A DNA stretch of 64,000 nucleotides from Elmis aenea (Eukaryota; Arthropoda; Insecta; Coleoptera; Elmidae). Of the stretch, positions 32,685-44,243 are shown piece by piece; positions within the stretch are counted from its first letter, which is position 1; every line of letters starts with the position of its first letter. The notes beneath the pieces were generated by a model. It saw only the letters and a program-made list of their open reading frames with translations, did no database searches and had not been told where the DNA came from. The position numbers and the translations under genes were made by a program. The stretch spans positions 56,613,415 through 56,677,414 of the forward strand of contig OX393578.1 of assembly GCA_947652605.1 (NCBI GenBank), read 5' to 3'.

Positions 32685-34878
32685 CAGGGTGGTGCTTTTT
32701 TCGATGCTCACCATTGCTATCTTGGAAACGGTAAGAGATACAAGGTCGGTTAAATTAGAGAAAAGTTGCACATTTTTATGGCGATTAAGAATCTGAAAAG
32801 AAATCCTGGATATTTTGATTCGTTTTTGTTTTATTACAAAAAAACTGAAAAATGTGATTTTAGAAAAATATTATTATCTTCCCTACCACTGACTCTATTT
32901 CATTTAAACTTGGTCACTTTATGTTTTTGACCGTCCTGGGTTTGATGACGTCAACAGAAATTTTCTAAGCCTTCTAGATTTCAAGTTGCGATAGTCAACT
33001 TTTTTATTTCTTATGGCCGCCATATTGGATTTTTGCACCATCAGACAGACAAAAAAATTCGCTTTTCAAATTGGTAACCAAAATACCTTTTTTTTTTCAA
33101 AAAGCTTGTTGAAATTTGTAAATTTGTATAAATAATCTACAAAATCGAGAATGCTCTGAAAAACAATTGAAACTATGATATCAATAATAGTGACAGATTG
33201 CGTGCAAGTGACGTACGTAGAGTTTCTTTATCGTCTTTTTTGATTATCAAGATGTTTACGAATGAAGAAAAGCAGGAAATGTATGATGTCTACATTCGAA
33301 ACCATAAAAACTCTCTTTTAGCGTCTGAAAATTACGCAAATTTATATCCAGAGAGAGAGCAACCCCACAGGACAATGTTTACGAGGATTTCAAGAAGTTT
33401 GGGGAATTATGGCATGTTTAAAAGACCGCGAGGGCCGTATAGGAAAAGGATTAATGTTAATGAAGTGAATGTGTTGGCTCAAATAGCAATTAATCCAGAA
33501 AATTCCAGCCGGAAAATTGCTCAAGAGTGTGGTATTAATGATGCATATGCCAGAAAAATAATAAAAAAACATAACTACCACGATTATAAATTCTCAAGGG
33601 TACAAACTCTTCATCCTGGTGATACTAACAGAAGACTGAACTTCTGTTATTGGTTTCGGGAAAAACTGCATTAAGACCCACATTTTTCCAGAAAAATACT
33701 ATGGACTGACGAGTCCTTATTCACACACTCGGGAATGTTTAACAGGAAAAATGTTCATCATTACGCTACAGTGAATCCCCATTTAATAAGAGAGACTAGG
33801 CCGCAAGTTCGATATTCGCTGAACGTATGGGCTGGTCTTTTAGATAATACGATTCTGGGTTCCTTTTTCATCGATGGACATTTGGATGGGCCTGGATATT
33901 TAAGATTGTTGGAAACAAATTTAGAAGATATGTTAGATGAATTGCCATTATTAACCATTCAAAATCTTCAATGGTTTCAGCAAGATGGAGCTGGTCCTCA
34001 CAACGCCCGAATTGTAAGAGAATATTTAAATGCACGCTTTCAAAATTTATGGCTTGGTACGTTTGGTCCTGTTTATTGGCCTCCACGATCGCCATGTTTA
34101 ACGCCCATGGATTACTTTTGTGGGGCAATGTAAAAGATGTTGTTTATGCAACCCCCACGGATAATATTGAACATCTTCGTCGTAAAATAAAAAATGCATT
34201 TGACTCAATTCCGCGACAGACTATCCTAAAGGCAGTGGACGAAATGAATTTAAGGACTGACCTCTGTATAATACATAACGGCGGACACTTTGAACAGTTT
34301 AAATAATTACTTATATCTGGTGTTTTAAATTTATTTTCAATTTGTTATCATTAGACCAATAAAATGTTCAGTCTTTTATTTATATCATAGTTTCAACTGT
34401 TTTTCAGAGCATTCTCGATTTTGTAGATTATTTATACAAATTTTCAAATTTCAACAAGTTTTTTGAAAGAAAAAAGGTATTTTGGTTACCAATTTGAAAA
34501 GCTAATTTTTTTGTCTGTCTGATGGTGCAAAAATCCAATATGGCGGCCATAAGAAATAGAAAAGTTGACTGTCGCAACTTGAAATCTAGAAGGCTTAGAA
34601 AATTTCTGTTGACGTCATCAAACCCAGGACGGTCAAAAACATAAAGTGACCAAGTTTAAATGAAATAGAGTCAGTGGTAGGAAAGATAATAATATTTATC
34701 TAAAATCTCATTTTTCAGTTTTTTTGTAATAAAACAAAAACGAATCAAAATATCCAGGATTTCTTTTCAGATTCTTATTCGCCATAAAAATGTGCAACTT
34801 TTCTCCAATTTAACCGACCTTGTATCTCTTACCGTTTCCAAGATAGCAATGGTGAGCATCGAAAAAAGCACCACCCTG
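32685..34878 (+). mobile_element. DD41D Tc1/mariner-superfamily transposon with long inverted arms
   Basis: 2194 bp, flanked by TA (32683-32684 and 34879-34880). Ends CAGGGTGGTGCTTTTTTCGA and its reverse complement. The inverted arms are about 495 bp each (32685-33182 and 34383-34878) and nearly perfect. The transposase gene fills the centre. High arm identity and only two coding lesions suggest a young insertion. Confidence 0.9.
33252..34306 (+). pseudogene. DD41D transposase, one premature stop and one frameshift
   Basis: Starts probably at 33252 (AAGATGTTT). N-terminal helix-turn-helix region (SSRKIAQECGIN), then a TAA at 33672-33674 interrupts the frame just before WTDES. Catalytic residues: D at 33708 (WTDES), D at 33984 (QQDGAGPH), D at 34110 (PMDYF), with 41 residues between the last two, hence DD41D (rosa-like). 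A frameshift just after PMDYF, followed in frame +2 by WGNVKDVVYATP to the stop at 34306. Not expected to make active enzyme. Confidence 0.88.
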
Positions 34879-34880
34879 TA

Positions 34881-35617
34881 TACTAACATAGTACCAATTC
34901 ATTGTTTTTTTCACAGAAAATTTAAAAAAATTGAACCTATTGCCCTGGTAATAATCAAATTACAACTCCAGGAATTATTACTGATACATAACACGCAAAC
35001 TTTTAATAACAATAAAGCTGTTTGCTTAGTAATTTATATAATGTTGGATATTTTTGTGAATGAAAATTTGTGAATAATATCAGTGAAAGATCAAGGCGGC
35101 GTTGTATTATATTCTTTTATAGTTCCATTGTATCATTATGTTAACCATCGATTGACAGTGGCTATTTTTAGATACGTGAGAAGGGAGGAGGTTTATTGTC
35201 GGCTGTAATTTATGATTTATTGTCGTTATTAAACAAGCCTGATCAAATTTATGTTTCACCATAATTTATCAATAATTTTTCATTGGATACATTTTGTTTG
35301 GACCTTACACGTTAATGGTGAGAAACAAAGAGAAATAAATAATTTTTACGCGCTTTATATAATTTGGATTTAATTTTCACAATTACTTTAAAACATAATT
35401 ACTATTTAAATAGTTTTTTTTCTTAGTTTTTTACACCTCTTTGCTGTGAAAAAGAGGTAATTAATTTGCAAAAACCCAAGGTTTGGAAGACCCTTTTAGG
35501 CGATGAGGAAAGTTGAGAATTTAGTGTGACTGATCGCCTAATGAAAGTCTGTATTATCGCTAAGGTATTTAATGTATTTCTAACATCAGTTCTGGATAGT
35601 TTACAAAATAATTTTCA
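34881..35617. other. AT-rich DNA, no gene seen
   Basis: Nothing recognisable. Confidence 0.35.
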
Positions 35618-36270
35618 GTAGTATTATAACAAGTAGGTACACTGAAAATTATCGATAATTTTAGGTAATTATGCCCGAATGCAAGTTGAGCTGAGAAAAA
35701 CACGCGTGCACGAAGTTCACGAGTGATTTTTTCTGATTCAACTTGCATGAGTGCAGATTTGTCAAAAATTACCTATACCTACATAATTTGCAATGCACGA
35801 GTTATATTTTGTCAGAAAATTTTCTTCACCTAACCTGCCTGTCAAATTAATGTATGTTATCTCAAATTTTACAGAGTGGTGCGTCACGGGTGTGGTTTAA
35901 TCTATATTAATGTAACGCTACTGGTCGCCGAAAATCGTCAAAAAAATTATCAAGACCAAAATATTTAATTCCCTCTCCAAATTTATATTTTCGACCAATC
36001 ACAAACTCAGCTTTCTTAGAAACGACCAATAAACGCATGAAAATGTGTTAATTGCGAAAAGGATATTATCAGCGTATGATTATGTTTATTGGTCGTTTCT
36101 AGAAAATCTGAGTTTGTTATTGGTCGAAAACGCAAATTTGACAGGAGGATCAACATCTGACAGGGGAATGTAAAGTATTACCGTGTAATAATGCTCCTAT
36201 TGGTAGTGGTAGAAGATTTAAGATTAGTGATTGGTTGAAAACGCAAATTTGACAGATAAAGAAAATTTTC
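35618..36270 (+). mobile_element. Unclassified inverted-repeat element, copy 2
   Basis: Counterpart of the ANKIB1 intron 12 element in opposite orientation. It shares AATGCAAGTTGAGCTGA, the CACGAAGTTCACGAGTGA stretch, the AACAAACTCAG-type inner inversion, and the end CAAATTTGACAGATAAAGAA followed by AATTTTC. No coding frame. Confidence 0.75.
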
Positions 36271-37421
36271 TCTTTAATCTTCTCAATACATTTGTATTAA
36301 TATACTTTTTGAGCGTCAAAATGATGTTCGTTGTTCTACTCAGAATCATTTAAATATAATATCGATTTATTTGAACTCACTTAAAGCTAAGAACGAGGAG
36401 TAGCTTACATGCTGGGTTACAAAAGTTTAAATCCAGTTACAAGTCTATACTGTGAAACTGTAGAATCTAACCTTTATCGGAAAGCTCTGTATTAAACCTT
36501 AGCTTATAATAGGGAGATGTAATCAACCCGAACAATTCGTACTGGACTGGAATTCAACCTCCTGGTGTTATCAACAAATGTAAACTAATCCCAACGCTGT
36601 ACAAAGGGATGTGCAGATTACAATGCGATTGAACTATCATACTGCTGTTGTGGACTGTGGGAAAACTACGAGGGTCAAACTGAATTAAATGACAATTAAT
36701 AATCGCGCTGTATCTAGCCGACAAGAGATTGGTGTATGGGTTCATGAAAATGAGCAAACTCTGACAATGAACAAAAATCAGCGAGGAGTAAGGAGGGAAT
36801 GGAAAAAAATCATCACCTTGACACCTATGGTACAAGAGGTCAATGGTTAATATAAAATAACACCTGACAACCCTATACTGTCGTACATAATTATTACCAA
36901 TATTTGAAAACAAGATTGTTTGGGAGCTGTTAATGAGTGTAAAAAAAGAATAGTATTGCTAAAAAGTATGACTTTGAATGTCTTTAAAATAAAACATTAA
37001 CCGTGTTTTTAATTCCCAATAGATTCAGACTGACCCCCGTATAACGCACTGAAAATCGTTCGATTTAAATAGTTTCGGGAATACATCAGGGCTGGAGATT
37101 CGTCTCATCCGGAAAAAGCAAAGTTTACTCTCCACGAAAGTTACATGTAAAGTTCGGGATAATTTTCCCATAACTCGATAAAGTTCTCTTTTGTTTCTTT
37201 ATCGCTTTGCTCGTTCGAGTTAGATAGTTTCTGTGAAGGATCCGGAGGTAAAATATGCAAAACGAATTATTGTTTGACTTTTAAGCACCGCAAAAGTACA
37301 ATCTGCTTATTTGTAGTGTGTGGTTCGTTTAGAATTAGGTACTCTTCATAAAGAGAATATGTGATTTTTTTATGAATTGTATTGATGAATCTTTTTTTAT
37401 CAATTTTTTTTCAATTAATAA
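36271..37421. other. AT-rich DNA, no gene seen
   Basis: A 119-codon frame on the - strand (36913-36554) has no recognisable motif and is probably chance. Confidence 0.35.
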
Positions 37422-37446
37422 TTCTTCTTCTTCTTCTTCTTCTTCT
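37422..37446. repeat. (TTC)n microsatellite, LINE tail
   Basis: Eight TTC units. On the - strand it is a (GAA)n tract directly after the LINE stop codon, so it is probably the retrotransposon 3' tail. Confidence 0.8.
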
Positions 37447-37990
37447 CGTCTCCTTCTGCCTTTTCAGGCGTCGGAGGTTAGTCTCGTATCCCGAGTCCAT
37501 TTTCGCCATGCCCTTCTGTCTTTTGCAAGAGTTTTCATTTCTTCTGGTGTTTTTCCTCTTTCTGCTCCCCAATCCCTTATTTGATCCATCCATTTTCTTC
37601 TTGGTCTCCCTCTTTGTTTTTTGGCTGGTTTTCCTATTTCTATTATTTTTCTTGTAAGTCTGTCTGGATTCATTCTCATGACATGACCATACCAGTTAAG
37701 TTGTTTCTTTTTTATTTTATCTATTATTGGTTCTTGTTCTGTCATTTCTCTAATGTTTTCGTTTCTTGTCCTATCCCATTTTGTTTTCCCAGCTATTTTC
37801 CGGAGGTGTTTCATTTCCATGGCGTTTATTTTATTTTCATCTTTTTTCTTTATTGTCCAGTTTTCCGCTGCATATGTTATTATCGGTATTGTTATCATAT
37901 TGTGTATTTTCATTTTCACTTTTTTGTCTATCTCTTTGTGTCCTAATATTGATTTGTTTAGTGAATAATAAGAAACGAAAAACAATTTAT
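37447..37990 (-). pseudogene. 5'-truncated LINE with intact C-terminal frame
   Basis: Open from 37985 to 37464: YAAENWTIKKKDENKINAME, LNWYGHVMRMNPDRLTRKII, QRGRPRRKWMDQIRDWGAER, ending TRDTRLTSDA before the (GAA)n tail. The upstream reverse transcriptase is absent, as expected of 5' truncation on insertion. Confidence 0.8.
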
Positions 37991-38024
37991 AGTTAAAATC
38001 TTAATGACGACATACCTACAGCAG

Positions 38025-39620
38025 CAAAATACTCTTGAGATTAAACGCAGAATCTCGGGTAATAACTACCCAAAAGAAATTAGAGATCTCTAAAAAGAGA
38101 AAACTAAGAAGAAAATGGCAATCTAGATCCCCTCAAGATAAAACAAAATTGAATTAAGTGCAGTCAACAACTTAAACGGGAAATTAAGCAAATCAAAAAT
38201 GATTCCATAAATGCTTACCTAAAAGAATTAACAGATGATACACCGACTATTCCCTATCAAAAGCGACCAAACAACTAAAAAGACCAATCGTGCAGATCCC
38301 GCCCATAAGACAGCAGGATGGAAAATGGGCCCAAAATACTGAACAAAAAGCCAAAACATTCGCAGATCATTAAAAAAAAAAAACATTCCAACCACATGGA
38401 GAACACGAAGAAGCTCCTGATTGGAAACAAATCCTACAAGAAAACAATGAAATCAAACTTACAACACCTAATGAAGTAATTACTGAAATTAAAGAAAATA
38501 TTAACCAGAAAAAGGCCCCCGAGTTTGATTTAATTACTGGTGAAGTGCTTAGAAATCTCCCAAGGAAAGCCATAGTAAAACTGACCATCCTAATAAATGC
38601 TGCCTTTAGGCTCAAGTATGTACCTAAGCTGTGGAAAGTTGCAGAGGTGATTATGATATCTAAATTAGGAAAACCTCCCCATGAAATTTCATCTTGCAGG
38701 CCAATCTCATTATTGCCTGTTGTATCGAAACTGTACGAGAAGCTGTTGCTCAAAAGAATGAAACCAATAACAGAAGAAAAAGAACTAATGACCTCTCATC
38801 AATTTGGATTTAGAAATAAACATTCAACTAATGACCAAGTACATAAAATTACGAATGTCATAGAAAAAGCCCTAGAAGAAAAAAAGCTTGAACTTCCATC
38901 GTTCTAGACGTAGCGCAAGCTTTCGACAAAGTGTGGCATGATGGCTTAAACTATAAACTAAGATCGCTCCTACCAAAACAATACTCCAAAATTCTTCAGT
39001 CTTACATCTCAGAGAGACACTTTAGAATAAAGCAAGAAGAATCTTATTCAGAACTTAAAGCAGGAGTTCCACAAGGAAGCGTACTAGGTCCGGTGCTATA
39101 CCCATTGTATACTTGTGATATTCCAAAGTAAGAAAACAATACTATAGCGACCTTTGACGACGACACGGCTATTTTAACAGTAGGAAGAAACAATATAGAA
39201 TCATCCGAGAAATTTCAAGCAGCTGCCAATCAGATTAACAACTGGATAAAAACATGGTGTACAAAGTTAACTGAAACTAACTCAGTACATGTCAATTTTA
39301 CCAACAAGATAATTGAACATGTACCAAACAACTTAAAAAATAAACTAATTCCATCCTCCAACACAGCAAAATACTTGGGTATTACATTGGACGCTAAGCT
39401 ACGCTGAAGGCTCATGTCAAGAAAAAAAGGGAAGAAATAGGTATCAGATATAAAAAAAATGTACTGGCTAATCGGAAGGAATTTCTACCTGTCCCTACAT
39501 ATCTAGCTCCTGGACACTACAGGATTAGTAAGAAGACTTAAAAGGGCTAAACCTTTTGAGTTAGTTCAACCAAAAGTTTAAAAGCAGAGACTGTGCGGTA
39601 GTGTGCACGTTAATAATTAG
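38025..39620 (+). pseudogene. Jockey-like LINE reverse transcriptase relic
   Basis: Blocks in several frames: LFRLKYVPKLWK-like FRLKYVPKLWKVAEVIMISK, SCRPISLLPVVSKLYEKLL, HQFGFRNKHST (38545-38907); DVAQAFDKVWHDGL and GVPQGSVLGPVLYPLYTCDI (38905-39131); then FDDDTAIL near 39150 and NTAKYLGITLDAKL near 39362. YADD is replaced by FDDD. Many stops; no endonuclease domain seen. Confidence 0.82.
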
Positions 39621-40341
39621 TGTACTTATAGCCTATATTAGCAAACTATTGGGTAATTCTTAGACTAAGTTTGAACGTTATTAATTTAGGCTAGAATTAA
39701 ACTGCGCATTGGTCTCAAAGACCAGATTGCATTGTTATAAACTACTGGGGTTTAAATAATAATCGTAATTCATCTTTAAAAGTCTGTTTTAAAGAGAAAT
39801 ATCAGGTTGAACGCTGAATTTTCAATTTTGAAACGATCGATATAATCATGCATAAATTTCTTTCTTTTCTTGGGGAAAAATTTGTCAGATAATGCATAAA
39901 ATACACAAAAAATAAGGGTATTGTTGTCCCTCTCTTTGTGTAAACTTAAATAATGCGACGGTATTTCCTTGATATTAGAATATTAGACGCTTGCGCGCGT
40001 GGAATACAATGTTTAAAGGTATGTAACATCCCTTCAATTCGCAGTGTTCTGTGGGCAGTCTAGCATTGGAGGCGTTTATTCAACGCGTTTCAGGGTATTT
40101 TCGCGTTTGTAGCACGCCGAACAATTTTGTTATGTATGCTAGACGCGGTATATGACTTTTTAATATTAATTATCGAGTAGTTTACGCAATTTTTAACAAG
40201 TGTGGCTGTAATGATTTGAAACCGGTAGACTTTGTTCATGTGTAAAGTTATAAAAAACGAAAATAATAGTGCACGCGTTTTAAAAACGTTTTCGGTTTTT
40301 CACTCGAATTTTTTTGCTTCGAGTTTTCCAACTTTGTGGAA
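39621..40341. other. Intergenic DNA with moderately GC-rich patch
   Basis: 39980-40300 has several CpG-containing words (ACGCGTTT, GCGCGTGG). No gene recognised. Confidence 0.3.
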
Positions 40342-40472
40342 ATGTCCTTTGTAAAATATTTTGATCCTAGCAGTATTATTTAATCATCTAAAACGAAGTT
40401 CTACACGGTGTTTGAAATTAAGAAGTGCTCCCAAGAAAATGCAAATAAGAAGTTTATTGTTCTTCAGACGGG
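40342..40472 (+). other. Orphan coding-like exon with strong donor
   Basis: ATG at 40342 gives 13 codons (MSFVKYFDPSSII), a TAA at 40381, then the same frame continues SSKTKFYTVFEIKKCSQENA and eleven more codons to the donor GG|GTAAGT at 40473. The upstream 300 bases are less AT-rich than the surroundings and could be a promoter. No partner exon is seen downstream. I do not recognise the protein. It may be a decayed transposon first exon. Confidence 0.3.
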
Positions 40473-40733
40473 GTAAGTGAAAATTATGGCTCGTGGATGA
40501 TTGGGGAAATAATGAAGGCAACTTTTTTATGACATGGATATTAAAAGGGACAAAGTAATTTGTTTAGTTGTTTATAGGGACATGAAGGCAGATTTGTTGG
40601 GTTATTCAAAAGTTAATATTAAATTTTGTGAAGGATACTGGTGGGCAAGGATTATTTGCGAGCGAATGTAGACCACAAAAAAAACTTTTAGTATTTACGG
40701 TATTTTGAATAAATTTTTGCTCAATAGCATATA

Positions 40734-42212
40734 CAGGGTTATTCAAATTCGAGGCCCACCATGGGGATCTCGCTTATTATAATAGCTAGAGTATAGGTTT
40801 AAATTTGGCAAAGTTGCTAAATTTGATGCTCATTGATAATCCAAAGAGAAATTGGGAATATCTCAAACGGTATCCGAGAAAATTAGGAAAAACCGGAAAC
40901 TACAATTTTTGAAAATTGTCGATAACTTCTTTGGAGTATAAAATATTTTAAATGTGTAAAGACATTGCCCAAGCAACTTTTCAAGCCGAATCGAATGGTG
41001 GTCACAAATTTTTGCTAGATCGATTCGTTTTTGTTTTATGACAACCAACTTTGTTTTTTCTTATGGACGCAATTTTTGCTATTTACATAATCAATTAGCA
41101 TTAATTTTTCTGAATCCATTGAGATATTACACATGGTATTTTACTTCTACATTAATTGTCAAATTTGAAAAAATACGTTTTAAACAATAACAACTATAAA
41201 TCAGGTAGGTCGGTCATTGTAGTTTATGTTGTTTCCATGACTACCAATCAACAAACTAAAAGTCTGTTACTTGTCACATTAATAAATTCGTAAAAATGAA
41301 CTTTAATTTTTTATTCATTGAATAGGAACTTTATCTACACTGTCAACGATATGCAGAAACATATCCAGATAGAAGACAAACCTTGCACACATATTTTTGT
41401 TCGTTGGACAGAAACATAGGGAAATATGAGGCTTTTGCCAAAATTAGAGAAAAATATGGCAGAAAGGTTTCAGATAACAATTAAAAAAAACATTTTTATA
41501 ACAAACATATCTGGAAAAAACACTATTTTTCTATATTTAACAGAAACTCAAGTAAATTTGTATAAAGCATGTGATAAAGTATAACAAAACTTAAAAGAAC
41601 AGTATAAAAAATTCGGAGCATATCGCATTTTTCTTCGTTATTAAAGTTAATTTTTACGAATTTACTAATGTGACAAGTAACAGACTTTTAGTTTGTTGAT
41701 TGGTAGTCATGGAAACAACATAAACTACAATGACCGACCTACCTGATTTATAGTTGTTATTGTTTAAAACGTATTTTTTCAAATTTCACAATGAATGTAG
41801 AAGTAAAATACCATGTGTAATATCTCAATGGATTCAGAAAAATTAATGCTAATTGATTATGTAAATAACAAAAATTGCGTCCATAAGAAAAAACAAAGTT
41901 GGTTGTCATAAAACAAAAACGAATCGATCTAGCAAAAATTTGTGACCACCATTCGATTCGGCTTGAAAAGTTGCTAGGGCAATGTCTATACACATTTAAA
42001 ATATTTCACATTCCAAAGGAGTTATAGACGATTTTCAAAAAACGCATTTTCCAGTTTTCCTAATTTTCTGGGATACCGTTTGAGATATTCCCAATTTTTC
42101 TTTGGATTATCAATAAGTATCAAATTTAGCAACTTTTCCAAATTTAAACCTATACTCTAGTTATTATAATAAGCGAGATCCCCATGGTGGGCCTCGAATT
42201 TGAATAACCCTG
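40734..42212. mobile_element. Mariner-derived foldback element
   Basis: TA on both sides (40732-40733, 42213-42214). The ends are CAGGGTTATTCAAATTCGAG and its reverse complement. Inverted arms of about 575 bp (40734-41312 and 41640-42212) surround a core of about 330 bp. The core (41330-41485, + strand) keeps a transposase N-terminal piece: YAETYPDRRQTLHTYFCSLD and AFAKIREKYGRKVSDN, similar in kind to the start of the DD41D protein. It is an internally deleted relative of that group. Confidence 0.82.
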
Positions 42213-42937
42213 TATTGCAGGATACATATGTGTATATTGCCTTTAGTAATGTTTTATGTCTGCGTATATATTTGCGAACTATACGAGTAAAGACAAAACA
42301 AAAAAGATGTTTTGATTATTGTTCTCGGTTTTGCTGTCAAGAACTTTGAAAAAAATGCGTCTGAAAATATGATGTTATGACAATAATATCAAAAAAGTGT
42401 ATTTAACATGTGAAATTTGTTCTAAATGTATGTCAATTTTGTCTAGTAAGTTTTTCTTAGTGTTGCAAAAAGTTTGACTTAAGAGCTTTGTAACATATTT
42501 GGCTTATATAATGCAATAATACATAGAAATAAAGAATACCATGCTTAAAATACGCAATGGGTAGTTATTATAAATTCTGACAAAAACGTGAACCCAAATT
42601 TTGAATGTTAGGGGAATTGAAATAAATAATGATTGATGTAAATCATTTTGTTAAAATATGCAATACATAGAATATACCTACAGAATTAAATGTGTAGTTC
42701 TTAGGAAATACACTAAATGGTTATTATAAATTTAAAAAAAAAAAAAAAATTGCTTCATTATTTAATTGAGCGATGTAATTTTTTTTTAAAGGTAATATTG
42801 AAACAAATGAACGTTCTTTTTTTATACTGCGTAAACAAATCTACAACTTTTTCCCCAAAAATATTTTTGTACCATCGAGTTTAACCGAGTTATTAACAAT
42901 TTAAAACAAATGCCCATTTTTAGTTTTGTTTATTATC
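42213..42937. other. AT-rich DNA, no gene seen
   Basis: Nothing recognisable beyond an A-tract near 42733. Confidence 0.35.
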
Positions 42938-42994
42938 TAGAGCGAACGATATTTTGTGGCCTTTAAAAATCTTATTCGATTTATACATAGATAT

Positions 42995-44132
42995 CAGCGG
43001 CGTGCGGTCCATGGATGCGTTGGATGCGGCGCATCCCCTAAAATTCACGTCAAGAATTTTTTTTTCCGTATCATATTTGAATTTCGTGTAGCTTTATTTC
43101 GCTTTGATTTTATTTTTTGTTACGTGATAATTTTATTTATTATATACGATGTTTTGCCTGCTCGAAAATTTGCGTTATATAATCTACATCCAGCGAGCGG
43201 CTGACGAAATGTGTGCGATACACAGCGCTAGCGATTGTGAGCCCGACTAAGGGATGCGTTTCTGATTGTAGATTCGAAATTTGCGTTCTTGGCGCATGCG
43301 CACTGCGATGCAGTCCCTAGTCTATTGCCCGCATCGTTGCTTTACTTAACAGCTACGGGAAGCGATTACTCTCATGGTTCCTCTGTGTGGGGCAACTGTT
43401 ATAATGGTAGGGCAGCCGCACTCGATTGATATTACCGCACGCTACAAAATAATCATTTCGGTTGTAAATTGATTTTAGTTTACTTTCTTTAAATCAAGCT
43501 TCTTCTATTTAAATAAGCTTAACTCTATTTTTAGTGCACTGTTTCGCTACTTAGAATTTTGATTATTATTTAATACGACCCATAATATGGATGAAACTGT
43601 GGTTAATAATAATTGCAATTTTTGATTGAAAATTTAAAGAATATGAAAAGAATTTTCCGGATTTTCTATTACAATCACTTCAGCCAACTTATAGAAAATA
43701 CTTTGATTTTATGAAGTTAAAAAGTCAATTAGTTTACTTGTACTCGACTCCCGACTTTCATTTAAAATCTATAAATTGCATAAAAGAATTAATTGTGAAA
43801 GATGAGCTAAAAGATGTTTTGACAGAAGTATTTAAATTAATACAATTAATTCGCACTATACCTTCCACGAGCGCATCGGCTGAACGATCGTTTTCGACAA
43901 TGAAAAGAATAAAAACATTCACCAGAAGCAGCCAAAATGACGATAGACTCTGCTCTCGCTTTAATATCAATTGAAAAAAAATTGTTGCTAAATATGAAAA
44001 ATGAAAAAAGATTGTATGATGTTGCTATAGACGAATTTTGTAAAAAAGATCGTAGAATAAAATTAATTAAAAAAAAATAAATTGTTCGTTTTTTTTTGGA
44101 CAGCATGGTTGAAAAGTCACCGCACGCCACTG
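42995..44132 (+). mobile_element. Internally deleted hAT (ZMYM1-like), nested
   Basis: Starts CAGCGGCGTGCGGTCC and ends CACCGCACGCCACTG. The perfect 8-bp duplication ATAGATAT lies at 42987-42994 and 44133-44140. A CpG-rich 5' region (43180-43340) includes GCGCATGCGCAC, an NRF-1-type palindrome. Only the C-terminal coding part remains. Confidence 0.9.
43711..44080 (+). pseudogene. hAT transposase C-terminal fragment
   Basis: Codes for the dimerisation block IRTIPSTSASAERSFSTMKR, then IKTFTRSSQNDDRL. A frameshift near 43940 moves the continuation SALALISIEKKLLLNMKNEK to another frame, ending KLIKKK. Resembles the C terminus of ZMYM1-like hAT proteins. Confidence 0.8.
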
Positions 44133-44243
44133 ATAGATATATACTGCGTTTAGCCTGTTAGAATTTATACTGAATTGTGGCCCGCAGAAACTTAAGAGTA
44201 GAAAAAATGGTCCGCTTTGATATAGGACTTGGACAGCCCTGAC

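Larger units (their letters stand above)
42938..44243. mobile_element. hAT MITE (CAGGGCTGTCCAACT type), interrupted
   Basis: The pieces left (about 42938-42994) and right (44141-44243) of the nested hAT match the MITE at 45536-45750: GAGCGAACGATATTTTGTGGCC on the left, TGTGGCCCGCAGAAACTTA and GGACTTGGACAGCCCTGA on the right. The left tip is missing. Confidence 0.6.

Noticed and set aside
36554..36913. 119-codon - strand frame as a gene
   Set aside because: No motif, no start context, biased composition; probably chance.
43880..43900. CRISPR-like or bacterial operon structures anywhere in the window
   Set aside because: Spliced genes, TA, TTAA and 8-bp target duplications and animal transposon families show eukaryotic DNA. 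The regular repeats have no unique spacers.
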